From: Methylomonas sp. LW13
GTDB lineage: Bacteria; Pseudomonadota; Gammaproteobacteria; Methylococcales; Methylomonadaceae
DNA length: 64,000 nt
NCBI RefSeq assembly: GCF_016865255.1
Contig: NZ_CP033381.1
Coordinates: 2,232,001 to 2,296,000 of the forward strand
Direction: 5' to 3'
Every line of letters begins with the position of its first letter. The first letter of the stretch is position 1. Of the stretch, positions 54,110-63,543 are shown one piece after another. The notes under the pieces were generated by a model that was not told the DNA's origin, searched no databases, and saw only the letters and a list, made by a program, of their open reading frames with translations. The position numbers and the translations under genes are program-made.

Positions 54110-54909
54110 GATTTTATAATCCGGTTGAAGACGTTGGGGTTGTGGCGTTTTAAATCCAGCAAATAGATGGGGAATTCCAGTTGATACATCTGTTCCAGCC
54201 GTTTGGCCTTGTCGATCAATTGTTTGATGCCTGGCTTTGCCATGGCTTCACCGAAGGCAAAGCCGATGACATTGCCGCGATTGCGTACCGGCAAAAACAG
54301 CATGCGCCTGTCGAACACGCGGCCCAGGTTCCAGGCCACTTGCTGGAACATGTCCTTATCAGTGCCCCATAAATTGATCACCAGCAGACCGTTTTTGGTC
54401 AGCAAGGTTCGGCAATTGTCGAAGAAAGTTTCGCTGCTTACTTCCGGGGCCATGCCGTCGTGGTCGTAAGCGTCTATGACGATCAAGTCGTGCTGTTCGC
54501 TCTGCACCTGGCTGGCTTGATGTACATGTTGCGCGCCGCAGCCAATCTTGATTTTCAGGCGCGGATCGAATGGCAGGCCAAAATGGCTGCGTGCGACTTT
54601 TAACACACTGCTACGAAATTCCACGACCTTGAGCCGGCAATCGGCAAACTGGCGCAGCATGAATTTGGCGATAGTGCCGCCGCCCAAACCTATCATCAGG
54701 ATTTCGTTGGGAGTGTCGTGGAACAGCAGGCCGGCCATCATTGCTCTGGCATACAACGAATGTAGCCGGTCGGGTTCCATCAGCAGCATGCTGCTTTGCC
54801 GGGCATGCGAGCCAAAGTGCAAGGCCCTCACCCCTTCCTTATCAACGATTTCTATGATGCCTTCGTCGTCGTGGCTTTGGTGTACCACCAGGCCTTCATA
54901 TTTGTACAT
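54106..54909 (-). CDS. spermidine-synthase-like SAM protein
   Basis: A 267-residue protein of the spermine/spermidine synthase fold. [16 protein letters not shown] near 87 binds the nucleoside; [18 protein letters not shown] near 145 holds the Asp pair that in true synthases abstracts the proton. Aminopropyl transfer is possible, but many such homologues are of unknown role. It is coupled with ygiQ. Confidence 0.8.
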   Translation of the reverse strand: MYKYEGLVVHQSHDDEGIIEIVDKEGVRALHFGSHARQSSMLLMEPDRLHSLYARAMMAGLLFHDTPNEILMIGLGGGTIAKFMLRQFADCRLKVVEFRSSVLKVARSHFGLPFDPRLKIKIGCGAQHVHQASQVQSEQHDLIVIDAYDHDGMAPEVSSETFFDNCRTLLTKNGLLVINLWGTDKDMFQQVAWNLGRVFDRRMLFLPVRNRGNVIGFAFGEAMAKPGIKQLIDKAKRLEQMYQLEFPIYLLDLKRHNPNVFNRIIKS

Positions 54910-55118
54910 GCGCTGTAGCGAATGGTAAAGAGGACGCTATTTTCCTTGAAAATCCAGCGCTTGTCTTGTGAATAGTGTGTGGATGACGATTTAGTCACCT
55001 TGTAAATGTGAAGGGATATTGGCTTAACTCGGGTGATTGATGGATATGAGTGTGAATGGCTTCACATCGCGAATCTCCGGACAGGAGAAGGCAACAACAG
55101 ATAGTGCGGCGATAAAAG

Positions 55119-55739
55119 TCACTCCACGCGATAACCTTCCTCCCTCAGTACCCGTTTAACAACCGGCCGCGACAGCATCAAACGATAGTGTTTCAAGCAG
55201 TTTTCCGGGAGCGTAATGCCGATCTTATCCGCCCAAAATTCCACGTAAAACAAAGCGGCATCGGCGATGCTGAATGCGCTCAATGCATAGCCTTCGGCTG
55301 GTAGCAACTCGTTCAAGATTGCAAAAGCTTTATTGACTATATCCAAGCCTTGGGCCTTAACTGCGTCGTGATCGGCGGGATTGGGCGCGAATTTCTCCGT
55401 GGTAAAAATGCGGGCAAAGCCTTGACCATGCAGCGTGCCGACCGCATAGTCCATCAACTCGATAGCTTTCGCATCGCCATCTGCGTCTCCTGGCAATAGT
55501 TTTGCTTTGGGGTAGCTGCGCGCCAGCCAGTAGGCGATAGCTTGGAATTCGGTCAGGGCAGTACCGTCGTTACGGACCAGGGTAGGGATGCTGGCTTTGG
55601 GGTTGATTGCCAGATAATCGGCTTGATGTTGATCGCCGGCCATTAAATTGACCAGATGCGCTTCAAAAATCAGATCCAGCTCTTCCAGTAAAATATGGAT
55701 ACCGGTCGTGCAGGAGCCGGGTGTCATGTAGAGTTTCAT
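55119..55739 (-). CDS. glutathione S-transferase-like protein
   Basis: A 206-residue GST with N-terminal thioredoxin-like domain (MKLYMTPGSCTTGIHILLEEL) and C-terminal helical domain. SIPTLVRNDGTALTEFQAIAYWLA is the glutathione-binding region. The Ser/Cys near residue 9-10 would be the activating residue in beta-class GSTs. Substrate unknown. It is the last of four leftward genes beginning at 58296. Confidence 0.88.
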   Translation of the reverse strand: MKLYMTPGSCTTGIHILLEELDLIFEAHLVNLMAGDQHQADYLAINPKASIPTLVRNDGTALTEFQAIAYWLARSYPKAKLLPGDADGDAKAIELMDYAVGTLHGQGFARIFTTEKFAPNPADHDAVKAQGLDIVNKAFAILNELLPAEGYALSAFSIADAALFYVEFWADKIGITLPENCLKHYRLMLSRPVVKRVLREEGYRVE

Positions 55740-55765
55740 AAATTATCCTATCGGAAAAGTTTTGT

Positions 55766-56227
55766 TTAGCGGCATTCCAGAAAGTAAGCATTAATGTCCA
55801 GCGCAAAATTCCGCCACAGTAAGGCGATATCGCTACGCACCGCGCTCAGGTAAACCTGATCGGGTTTATGCTCGTCTGGGAAATTGGATAAGGCGCAGGA
55901 AGTGCGATGTTTATCCACTACCATCAACAAAAACTCGTCGATAAAGCCATCAAATACCGCCAATACTGATTTGGTAAGATCCGCCAAGCCCTGATTGACG
56001 GTGCTGCCGGTGTGATCAAACGGCAAGGTCTTTAATTGAGCCAGGGCGTCTTGATAGGTTTTTTCCAAGACGATCAAGATATTGCGCTGAAAACAACCAT
56101 CCCATTGTTGGTGTGATAGGTCATGGGCCAGTAATTGATCGTACTGCTTCTTCATATTGGCTTTCTGCTCGATTATGAATCGACTAAATTCGCCGATGCT
56201 GTTCGCGTTAAGCGTTGGATTGTTCAT
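55766..56227 (-). CDS. uncharacterised helical protein
   Basis: A 153-residue protein I do not recognise. It is predicted by eye to be mainly alpha-helical, without signal peptide. It holds three Cys (GCFQRN, TSCALS, LECR). It is 15 bases from the amine-oxidase-like gene and 26 from the GST gene, so an operon is likely. Confidence 0.6.
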   Translation of the reverse strand: MNNPTLNANSIGEFSRFIIEQKANMKKQYDQLLAHDLSHQQWDGCFQRNILIVLEKTYQDALAQLKTLPFDHTGSTVNQGLADLTKSVLAVFDGFIDEFLLMVVDKHRTSCALSNFPDEHKPDQVYLSAVRSDIALLWRNFALDINAYFLECR

Positions 56228-56242
56228 GTCAAAGTCCTTTAG

Positions 56243-57334
56243 TTAGAGTGTTAATGCGCTAAAAACCCGGTCGCTGGCTGCCAATGCGCCTTCCAAATAG
56301 CCGCCGGACCTACTGGCTGTTTCGGTTCCGCAGAAATACAGTTTGTCTTGCCAATGGTCCAATTGCAGCGCGCGATGGCCGTAGGCGGGATGTTCGAACA
56401 CCGGTATGCGATCTACAGAAGTCGCGGTAAATGGTTCCCGGCTCCAATCCTGAATCATCACACTTAGTGGATTGGCGGCGGCAGGACCGAATAAGCCGAC
56501 CATTTGCCGCACGATCAGGGCCGGCAGACTGTCTTGATACTGTTCGCGAATCTGGGCTGGCAAACCAAAGAAACCAAACAGGGCAGATGTTCCAGCATCG
56601 TCGGAGCAGGCGTCATAGACTTCGGCCAAAACCGCGCCGGGGTAGGATGAAATGGCGTTGCCGGAATAGCCTTGTTGGCGCCAGAAAGCTTGTTCGTAAA
56701 CCAGAACCACCTTGGCGTGCCCGGCCATCCAGGTGGGCGTGTCTTGCATCAGTGATAGCAAACCGGGTGCTAGAGCCGGTTGAAAGGTAATGCTGTTAGC
56801 CAGTAATCGCGGCGGAGCAGCCAGCACAACTTGGCGAGCCTGTATGGTACTGACGATGCCATCGCATGCGAATGTTAAATCGACATAACTACCGTGATCG
56901 CTAAGTGATAGCAAATTGTATCCAAGGCGCAACACCCGTCCCGGTATCCGTTGCAATAAACGGTCAATTAATTGCTGGCAACCGCCGGCAATCCGTCTGG
57001 CTTCAGCGTGAGTCTGAGTATCGATGTAAGTCACCGGCCGGGAGTCTGCTTGCACGTGATATAAGCTTTGGCCGCAGTCCCATTGCGGAAATAGCGTCAA
57101 TCCCAAGCGCTTTACTAATGCCGAAATACGCGGTTGCTCCGTAGGCCACAGCCAAGTGGGGCCCAAGTCTGCGGTAAAACCCAGGGTAGGGTCAGCTGCG
57201 GATAGAATCCTGCCGCCACAGCGTTCGCGGGCTTCAAATACGCCAATGTTAGGTTTGTATGTCAGCAGTTTTTCTGCCAAGGACAAACCGGACAGTCCGG
57301 CGCCAACAATCGCCACGTCCAGCATGGTCATCAC
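56243..57334 (-). CDS. amine-oxidase-like flavoprotein
   Basis: A 363-residue FAD protein of the flavin monoamine oxidase family. VAIVGAGLSGLSLAEKLL at the N terminus and GVFEARERCGGRI are the dinucleotide-binding fold and following arginine loop; LYFCGTETASRSGGYLEGALAASDRV near the C terminus is the second FAD contact. It is shorter than typical members (about 450), missing part of the substrate domain. Substrate unknown. The start overlaps the upstream gene by 4 bases (ATGA). Confidence 0.82.
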   Translation of the reverse strand: MMTMLDVAIVGAGLSGLSLAEKLLTYKPNIGVFEARERCGGRILSAADPTLGFTADLGPTWLWPTEQPRISALVKRLGLTLFPQWDCGQSLYHVQADSRPVTYIDTQTHAEARRIAGGCQQLIDRLLQRIPGRVLRLGYNLLSLSDHGSYVDLTFACDGIVSTIQARQVVLAAPPRLLANSITFQPALAPGLLSLMQDTPTWMAGHAKVVLVYEQAFWRQQGYSGNAISSYPGAVLAEVYDACSDDAGTSALFGFFGLPAQIREQYQDSLPALIVRQMVGLFGPAAANPLSVMIQDWSREPFTATSVDRIPVFEHPAYGHRALQLDHWQDKLYFCGTETASRSGGYLEGALAASDRVFSALTL

Positions 57335-58296
57335 GCCATCTGCATCGTTTGGCGTAGCAAGGAGTTACTCTGCCATAGGGGTAATTTCGGCGCTTCGGTC
57401 GACGCGCTGGGCATGATCAATTTCTTGCGAAAAATATCCCAAACGCCGTCATAGCGTTGTTGTACCCGGATGCTCCATCCCCAAACGATAGGTAAATGTA
57501 CGGGCACCCAAATATAAAGATCCGGCCTATCCGGTCCGGCGTTTTGCATGAAGTACACGGTATATTTTTCCAAAACGCTCATCGACGCAACGGTATTGCC
57601 GGCGATTTCGGACGGAATGGCTTGCGTCACGGCCTGACTGAACAGCAGTTTTTGCTGCTGGCCTTGCTGTTGAAACCCGCCAAGCGGTATGACCGGCAAA
57701 GGCCTGTCTTTCTCAGATAGATACAAAACCGGGTCGCCTTCTTCACTTTCGGTATCCAATAAAGTCATCGTTTTGCCGTCGGCGAAGTGTGCTGTTCGAG
57801 TAGACTCCAGCAACTGCAAGACGCCCAATTGGCTGCAAAAACCGGCGGTGTCCCATGCCAGTTCAAAATGAGGTGAGATACTTAGGGATGGCATACCGTC
57901 CGCCAAGCTTACGGTGGGCGCGGCCATGCCGGCGTCAAGCAAGGTCAAACGATTCTGCTTGGGTTGCTGCGGGTGGGCTGTGGTAAGGGCTAAGCAGTTT
58001 TTGAGCAGTGGGCTTAGTAAATCGCTGTTCCACACGAATGCGTGTATGGGTGTATGTTTCGTATCCACGGGCACTACCGCAGCCCGTTCGATGCTTAACG
58101 AGTAATCGCCGAGTAAGCCGTTTTGCAGATCATGCTCTACATCACCGAGTGGGTTATCCGCTAATTTTTGGGTGTCGATGCTGTAGCGATGGCCTGCTTG
58201 CAGCACTGGATGCTTGGGTTTGGGCGGTGCAAGCATCGGGCGGGGCAGAGGGAAAATGTGTTCCATCGTTGGGCTGCTAATGACGAAAGCCATCAA
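57331..58296 (-). CDS. uncharacterised protein coupled to an amine-oxidase-like gene
   Basis: A ~320-residue protein I do not recognise. There is no signal peptide; the composition is Pro/Leu-rich at the start. Aromatic-rich WVPVHLPIVWGWSIRVQQRYDGVWDIF (given by its ends) near 270-295 is the most distinctive part. The start is unsure: TTG at 58296, ATG at 58293, or ATG at 58266 (MEHIFPLP), none with a good ribosome-binding site. Its 4-base overlap with the flavoprotein implies linked function, for example a partner or substrate. Confidence 0.6.
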   Translation of the reverse strand: MMAFVISSPTMEHIFPLPRPMLAPPKPKHPVLQAGHRYSIDTQKLADNPLGDVEHDLQNGLLGDYSLSIERAAVVPVDTKHTPIHAFVWNSDLLSPLLKNCLALTTAHPQQPKQNRLTLLDAGMAAPTVSLADGMPSLSISPHFELAWDTAGFCSQLGVLQLLESTRTAHFADGKTMTLLDTESEEGDPVLYLSEKDRPLPVIPLGGFQQQGQQQKLLFSQAVTQAIPSEIAGNTVASMSVLEKYTVYFMQNAGPDRPDLYIWVPVHLPIVWGWSIRVQQRYDGVWDIFRKKLIMPSASTEAPKLPLWQSNSLLRQTMQMA

Positions 58297-58521
58297 GCAA
58301 TCAAGAATGATGCCAATTGAGCAAATCGCCGCATGCGTGTGTAGGTTGTAGATTGATAGGGATTATCGCTCTAAGGCAGCTTAGCAAACGATGTCGTGGA
58401 TGCGACAAAATCGGACGATCCTGTCTGACAACACCATTAAGTCGGCGTTATCGTCCGCGCTTGCTATCCACGTAGAACACTTCTACAGTTCCCAGGTATG
58501 TTCATTATTTTGAGGAAAGTC

Positions 58522-58920
58522 ATGCGAAATTTATTGATAACCCTGCTGTTACTACTCCCCATCACCGCTGCCGCTGAAAACGATGCGTTTAAAAATATGG
58601 ATAAAGCGCAAATGCAGCAAGTGATGCAGAAAATGAAAGCCATGCAAGACTGCGTGAAGCACATTGATAAGACCGACATGCAGGCCTTTCAAGCGCAGGC
58701 CAAGCAAATGAGTGCCGAGGTGGAGCGCTTATGCACGGCGGGAAAACGCGATGAAGCGATGGCCAGAGCGATGGAGTTTGGTAAGGACGTATCGGCCAAT
58801 AAAGCTATGCAGCAAATGAAACAATGCGGCGACGGAATAACCGAAGCCCTGCCTTTATTGCCTGATGCCACTCAAGGCCAAAATCAGGCCGGTTCGTCTC
58901 GGCACGTTTGCGATCACTAA
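58522..58920 (+). CDS. small exported protein, Met/Gln-rich
   Basis: A 132-residue exported protein of unknown function. A signal peptide ends in TAAA; the mature chain is helical, with many Met, Gln and Lys (DKAQMQQVMQKMKAMQDC) and four Cys that may form two disulphides. GAGGAAAG precedes the ATG at 58522; the frame opens 8 codons earlier. Met-rich periplasmic proteins sometimes bind copper, but no clear MxxM cluster pattern is diagnostic here. Confidence 0.65.
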   Translation: MRNLLITLLLLLPITAAAENDAFKNMDKAQMQQVMQKMKAMQDCVKHIDKTDMQAFQAQAKQMSAEVERLCTAGKRDEAMARAMEFGKDVSANKAMQQMKQCGDGITEALPLLPDATQGQNQAGSSRHVCDH

Positions 58921-59228
58921 GCTTTAGAGCACCAATTTGGGTGGATTTTTCGATACGGTCATTTCCAAGAGACCCGCGCCAGCCCTTATATGAGCAGCGC
59001 GTTCCTGCCGCCTTGGCGTGGCTTTTAGCTCACTGCCTGGTATCTTAGTGCTCTGGCGTTGAAAGGCGAGTTTGTCCTGAGCCTGTGTGAGTTTACAGCT
59101 GGCCGCAGTGAGCTGGCTGATCAGGCTAGGCCTGTTCTGACCGCCTGCCGCTGCCGACTGATTGTTCATTTCAGCTAGCATCGCGTAAAATCGCCAGCCA
59201 TTATCACGCCCCCATTGGAGAGCAAAGC
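58921..59228. other. intergenic region between two small exported proteins
   Basis: About 308 bases. A leftward reading frame of up to 109 codons (58924-59253) overlaps the next gene's start and lacks a ribosome-binding site or family-like features, so I do not call it. TTGGAGAGC just before 59229 is the ribosome-binding site of the next gene. Confidence 0.5.
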
Positions 59229-59615
59229 ATGACATACCGTTTAGTAGTTGCATTGATGATGGTCGCAGGTTTGGCCTGTGCCGAGGAAGCCAAGGAAGAA
59301 TGGAACGAAACCACTCTGAAAGATGAAACCATCCAGAAGATTCAGCAAGCTCAGTACACCTATAAAAAATGTGTAGTGGATACTATGCAAAAACCCGAGT
59401 TTGCCAAGATGGAAAGCCGCAACGCCACCGATGTGATTATTAAGTCTTGTGAGCCGACCTTGGCCGAAATGCGCAAAGTTTATACCGACGCCGAAGTGCC
59501 GGGCGTGGTGGCTGACCGGCATTTGAAGAAAATGCGTATCCAGGTAACGCGCAATTTGCTGCAGCAATTAATGTACGCGGAAGCCGCGAAGAAAGCCGGC
59601 ATGCCTGGTAACTGA
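59229..59615 (+). CDS. small exported protein with two cysteines
   Basis: A 128-residue exported protein of unknown function. The signal peptide ends GLACA; the mature part is helical with YKKCVVDTM and IIKSCEPTLAEMR, whose two Cys probably form a disulphide between helices. TGGAGAG lies upstream of the ATG. It resembles the size and style of the protein at 58522 without clear similarity. Confidence 0.7.
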   Translation: MTYRLVVALMMVAGLACAEEAKEEWNETTLKDETIQKIQQAQYTYKKCVVDTMQKPEFAKMESRNATDVIIKSCEPTLAEMRKVYTDAEVPGVVADRHLKKMRIQVTRNLLQQLMYAEAAKKAGMPGN

Positions 59616-59728
59616 CTCCCACTGTCCGCAATGGCATTGGCGTAAAAATTTAGCGTTATCTGTTGCGGCATGCTTGAAGATTAGACGCTATAGCCCTTGT
59701 TTCAATTAACAACCATCACTCGTTTTTC

Positions 59729-60379
59729 ATGAATACCTACACCATCGATTTATCCTTGCGCCCGACCACCTTCGATTTGTGGCACGTGTGTTTGGCCGGT
59801 ACCGCCGCACTGTTGGCTTTGATTCTGATTGTGGTTTTAGTCTCGGTATTGCTGGGCATGCGCCGCTGCAAATCCGCAGCTCCGGCAGTAGTCGCTCCCA
59901 CTCCTGCGCCGCAACCGGAAGTCAAAATCGTCGAGAAGATCGTCGAAGTGGAAAAAATCGTCCAGGCCCCGGCGCCTGAGCCCGTGGTATTAAAGGAAGC
60001 GACTCCGGATGCCGCCTTGCAGTTATTAAGTTTGCTGCAAAAAGAAGCTCGGTTTATCGACTTCATCAAGGAAGATGTCAGCGCCTTTTCTGATGCCGAA
60101 ATCGGTGCGGCGGCGCGCGTGGTGCATCAAGGTTGCAGCAAAGCGGTCAGCGAGCATTTCACCCTGGCCCCTGTCAGCAAAGATCCCGAAGGCAACCGGG
60201 TGACTCTAAACAAAGGCTTCGATGCCGCGTCATTTCGTTTGACCGGCAATATCGTCGGCGAGGCGCCGTTTACCGGCACTTTGGTGCATAAAGGTTGGCA
60301 AGTCACCGATCTGCGTTTGCCGAAATTGACCGAAGGCCATAACGCCAAAATCGTCGCGCCGGCCGAGGTGGAATTATGA
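59729..60379 (+). CDS. DUF2760 membrane protein
   Basis: A 216-residue protein matching the DUF2760 family. One membrane helix (about 20-45), a Pro/Ala linker with a repeated EKIVEVEKIVQ stretch, then a conserved C-terminal domain containing LLSLLQKEARFIDFIKED, AARVVHQGCSKAV and LVHKGWQVTDLRLP. Function unknown; the family is regularly encoded beside Hsp70-like proteins. It overlaps the Hsp70 gene by 4 bases (ATGA). Confidence 0.85.
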   Translation: MNTYTIDLSLRPTTFDLWHVCLAGTAALLALILIVVLVSVLLGMRRCKSAAPAVVAPTPAPQPEVKIVEKIVEVEKIVQAPAPEPVVLKEATPDAALQLLSLLQKEARFIDFIKEDVSAFSDAEIGAAARVVHQGCSKAVSEHFTLAPVSKDPEGNRVTLNKGFDAASFRLTGNIVGEAPFTGTLVHKGWQVTDLRLPKLTEGHNAKIVAPAEVEL

Positions 60380-62211
60380 CCGCGCGTTATTCGGTCGGTA
60401 TCGATTTGGGTACCACGCATTGCGTATTGTCTTATGTCGATCTGGAAGCCGGCGAGGATCAAGTGGTCCTGGATGTGTTGGCGATTCCGCAGTTGACCGG
60501 CCCCGGCACGATAGAAGACAAGGCGCAATTGCCGTCCTTCACCTATTTGGCTCATCCGGCCGAGATTGCCGAAGGCGCCACTGCGTTGCCGTGGACAGCT
60601 AAACCGGAATATCTGGTCGGCGAAATCGCCCGTAATCTGGGCAGCAAAACCCCCATCAGATTAGTGTCCAGCGCCAAGAGCTGGTTGTGCCATGCCGGTG
60701 TCGATTGCAAACAAGCGATTTTGCCGGTCGAGGCGCCGGAGGATGTGGAGCGGATTTCCCCGTTTGCCGCCAGCAAGGCCTATCTGCAACATTTGCGCGA
60801 TGCCTGGAATCATCGATTCCCGGAGCACAATTTACAAGATCAAGATGTCACTATCACCGTGCCGGCCTCGTTTGACCCGGCCGCGCGTGAATTGACGGTC
60901 GAAGCGGCCCGCGCGGTGGGACTAGGGCAGGCCGTGTTGTTGGAAGAGCCGCAAGCTGCTTTGTACAGCTGGATCGAAAACAGCGAAGGCGATTGGCGCA
61001 ATCATGTGCAAATCGGCGACGTGATTTTGGTCGCCGACATCGGCGGCGGCACTACCGACTTATCCTTGATTGCGGTCACCGAACAGGATGGCAACCTGCA
61101 ATTGACCCGGGTGGCGGTGGGTGACCATATCTTGCTGGGCGGCGATAACATGGACTTGGCCTTGGCCTATACCGTTAAAGCCAAACTGGAACAAGACGGT
61201 GGCAAGCGCCTGGAATCCTGGCAACTACAAGCTTTGACCCACGCCTGTCGGGAAGCCAAAGAAAAACTATTCAACCAGCCCGAATTGGGCAGCATGCCTT
61301 TGGTCGTGGCGAGCCGAGGCTCATCCCTGATCGGCGGCACCTTGCGCACCGAACTGACTCGCGACGAACTGAACCGCGTCTTGGTCGAAGGCTTTTTACC
61401 GTGGGTACCGATCGAAGAAAGACCGGTGGTCAGACCGCGCAGTGGTTTGCGTACCGCGGGTTTGCCTTATGCGCAGGATGCCGGCATTACTCGCCATCTG
61501 GCTGCATTTTTGTCGCGGCAAAAAGAAGCGACCGGCGAGCTAGCCGATCATGTCTTGCCCGAACACGCCAGTTTCTTGCATCCGACCGCGGTATTGTTCA
61601 ACGGCGGGGTGTTAAAAGCCGGCGTGATGGCCGAGCGCTTGATGCAAATATTAAATAGCTGGCTGCAAACCGAACAAGCGGCGCCGGCCAGACTGTTGCA
61701 AGGCGCCGACTTGGATTTGGCGGTCGCGCGTGGCGCTGCCTATTACGGATTTGTCCGCAAAGGCAAGGGCGTCAGAATTAAAGGCGGCACGGCGGCGGCT
61801 TATTACGTCGGTATTGAGAGCGCCATGCCGGCGGTTCCCGGATTGCCGGCGGAGATCGAAGCCTTGTGCATCGCGCCGTTTGGAATGGAAGAGGGCAGCG
61901 AACAGGAATTGCCTAATGACGAATTCGGTTTGATCATCGGCGAACCGGTACGCTTCCGCTTTTTTGGCTCAAAAACCCGCCGCGACGATGCGGTAGGGGT
62001 AAGGCTGGAATATTGGCAGGACGACGAATTGGAAGAACTGGACGAAATCGAAATCACCTTACCGGAAGAAGGCCGCCATGCCGGCGACATCGTCCCCGTG
62101 CATTTGTCTGTGGCAGTAACCGAAGTAGGGACTTTAGAGTTAAAAGCGGTTTCCAAACGCGATCAACAGCGCTGGAAAATTGAGTTTGATGTCAGGGCTG
62201 GCGACGCTTGA
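60376..62211 (+). CDS. Hsp70-family (DnaK-like) ATPase
   Basis: A 611-residue Hsp70 homologue. The ATPase domain has VGIDLGTTHCVLSYV (phosphate 1), VADIGGGTTDLSLI near 218 (phosphate 2) and LFNGGVLKAGVMAERL near 415 (adenosine region). The C-terminal ~110 residues are beta-rich like a substrate domain, but there is no helical lid or EEVD-type tail. It is not the housekeeping DnaK. Specific partner DUF2760 is coupled upstream; no J-protein or GrpE is next to it. Confidence 0.88.
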   Translation: MTARYSVGIDLGTTHCVLSYVDLEAGEDQVVLDVLAIPQLTGPGTIEDKAQLPSFTYLAHPAEIAEGATALPWTAKPEYLVGEIARNLGSKTPIRLVSSAKSWLCHAGVDCKQAILPVEAPEDVERISPFAASKAYLQHLRDAWNHRFPEHNLQDQDVTITVPASFDPAARELTVEAARAVGLGQAVLLEEPQAALYSWIENSEGDWRNHVQIGDVILVADIGGGTTDLSLIAVTEQDGNLQLTRVAVGDHILLGGDNMDLALAYTVKAKLEQDGGKRLESWQLQALTHACREAKEKLFNQPELGSMPLVVASRGSSLIGGTLRTELTRDELNRVLVEGFLPWVPIEERPVVRPRSGLRTAGLPYAQDAGITRHLAAFLSRQKEATGELADHVLPEHASFLHPTAVLFNGGVLKAGVMAERLMQILNSWLQTEQAAPARLLQGADLDLAVARGAAYYGFVRKGKGVRIKGGTAAAYYVGIESAMPAVPGLPAEIEALCIAPFGMEEGSEQELPNDEFGLIIGEPVRFRFFGSKTRRDDAVGVRLEYWQDDELEELDEIEITLPEEGRHAGDIVPVHLSVAVTEVGTLELKAVSKRDQQRWKIEFDVRAGDA

Positions 62212-62264
62212 TATTAACAATAGCTAGCGGCTAAACCAGAGCCGAATTTCCAAGGGCTTAACTG

Positions 62265-62300
62265 AAACCCGCTTTTTTCCCGGAAAGAAGCGGGTTTTTT
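62265..62300 (+). terminator. terminator after the Hsp70 gene
   Basis: AAACCCGCTT (62265-62274) pairs with AAGCGGGTTT (62288-62297), followed by TTT. The reverse direction also gives a hairpin with A/T flanks, so it may end the leftward ompA-like gene too. Confidence 0.9.
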
Positions 62301-62326
62301 ATGATGGCTGGCTTGTATCTAAAGCT

Positions 62327-63277
62327 TTATTGTTGTTGGTAATAAGGCTGTGGATACTGCTGCTGGTATTGCTGGTTCTGTTGTGGGTAACTCTGTTGCG
62401 GATAAGTTTGCTGTGGATACCCCTGTTGCTGTGGGTAACCTTGGTATTGCTGATTCTGCTGAGGGTAACTTTGCTGTTGCGGGTAACCCTGCTGATACGG
62501 TTGGTTTTGCTGCGGATAACCTTGCTGCGGGTAGTTCTGCTGCGGATAACCGCCTTGTTGCTGATAAGGCTGGGTTTGCTGTTGCGGGTAGCCTTGCTGC
62601 GGTTGTTGCGCAGCACCGGCGTTTTGATTGGCGTTGATCGCCAGTTCCACCCGGCGATTGATTGCCCGATTGGCATCGCTACTGTTCGGTACTTTCGGCG
62701 AACTTTCGCCCATGCCCTGCTGGGAGATACGCATCCGGTTCACACCGCGTTGCGCCAAGAAGTTGGCCACGCTGGTAGCCCGTGCTTCAGATAAACGTTG
62801 ATTGTCGGCATCGGAACCCACGTCATCGGTGTGGCCGGTGACGGAAATCGTCGACTCCGGGTAATTGGTCAACACTCTGGCGATGGGGTCGAGTGCGTGC
62901 TGGGCTTCCGGCGTCAAGTCGGCCTTGCCGAACGCAAACGTTACATCACTGGTGCTTGGCATGTTCAAGGTCAGCTGGTTTTGCGCGGTGCGCTGGACTT
63001 CAATCCCGGTGCCTTGCAGCGACTGCTGCATCTCTTCTTGTTGTTTGTCCATGTAATAACCGACCCCGGCGCCAACCGCGGCACCGGCTAATGCGCCCAG
63101 ACCGGCGTTTTTCCAGTCGTTTCCGCCGAATAAAGTACCGGCGCCTGCTCCCACTGCCGCGCCGACACCGGCGCCCTTGCCTAGGTTGCTCATGCTGGAC
63201 TGGCCGGTATAGGGGTTAGTGGTACAGGCTGTTAACAAGCTGGTACCGATGGCGATAGCAAGTAATTTTTTAGTCAT
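62327..63277 (-). CDS. OmpA-family lipoprotein with Gln/Tyr/Pro tail
   Basis: A 316-residue outer-membrane lipoprotein. The lipobox is SLLTAC with Cys18. Glycine-zipper stretches follow ([18 protein letters not shown] and [17 protein letters not shown]). An OmpA-like peptidoglycan-binding domain covers about 110-215, with [20 protein letters not shown] and NRRVELAI. The last 96 residues (221-316) are low-complexity repeats of the type [14 protein letters not shown], with Gln, Tyr, Pro and Asn only. Such tails are prion-like or adhesive in other settings; here its role is unknown. The corresponding DNA (62330-62620) is repetitive and may vary in length. Confidence 0.88.
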   Translation of the reverse strand: MTKKLLAIAIGTSLLTACTTNPYTGQSSMSNLGKGAGVGAAVGAGAGTLFGGNDWKNAGLGALAGAAVGAGVGYYMDKQQEEMQQSLQGTGIEVQRTAQNQLTLNMPSTSDVTFAFGKADLTPEAQHALDPIARVLTNYPESTISVTGHTDDVGSDADNQRLSEARATSVANFLAQRGVNRMRISQQGMGESSPKVPNSSDANRAINRRVELAINANQNAGAAQQPQQGYPQQQTQPYQQQGGYPQQNYPQQGYPQQNQPYQQGYPQQQSYPQQNQQYQGYPQQQGYPQQTYPQQSYPQQNQQYQQQYPQPYYQQQ

Positions 63278-63543
63278 TATTTTTCATCCTGGATGCTGTT
63301 CATAAATACGTTGAGTCGGGAGGCGTATAAATTCTATGGGTATTGCCAATAGAAGCCGGTCCCGGACCGCGTGGCGATTAAAACCTTAAAGGCTTAACTC
63401 GCACTTAAAATGGACCGGCAGGCGGGGGAATGGTTTCCTGAATGGCTTAGTAACCCTGCCCTATTTATCCCGGATGTGCCGCGGGCTAAGCGCATCGCAG
63501 CCCAAACGAGCGTGCCCTTCGACAGACCAAGCGCGAACGGGAT

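Noticed and set aside
58924-59253. Leftward 109-codon frame
   Set aside because: No ribosome-binding site, no family features, and it covers the signal peptide start of the gene at 59229.
62330-62794. Rightward 154-codon frame, very rich in Leu, opposite the OmpA-like gene
   Set aside because: It is the mirror of the Gln/Tyr/Pro repeats on the other strand; composition is an artefact and there is no ribosome-binding site.
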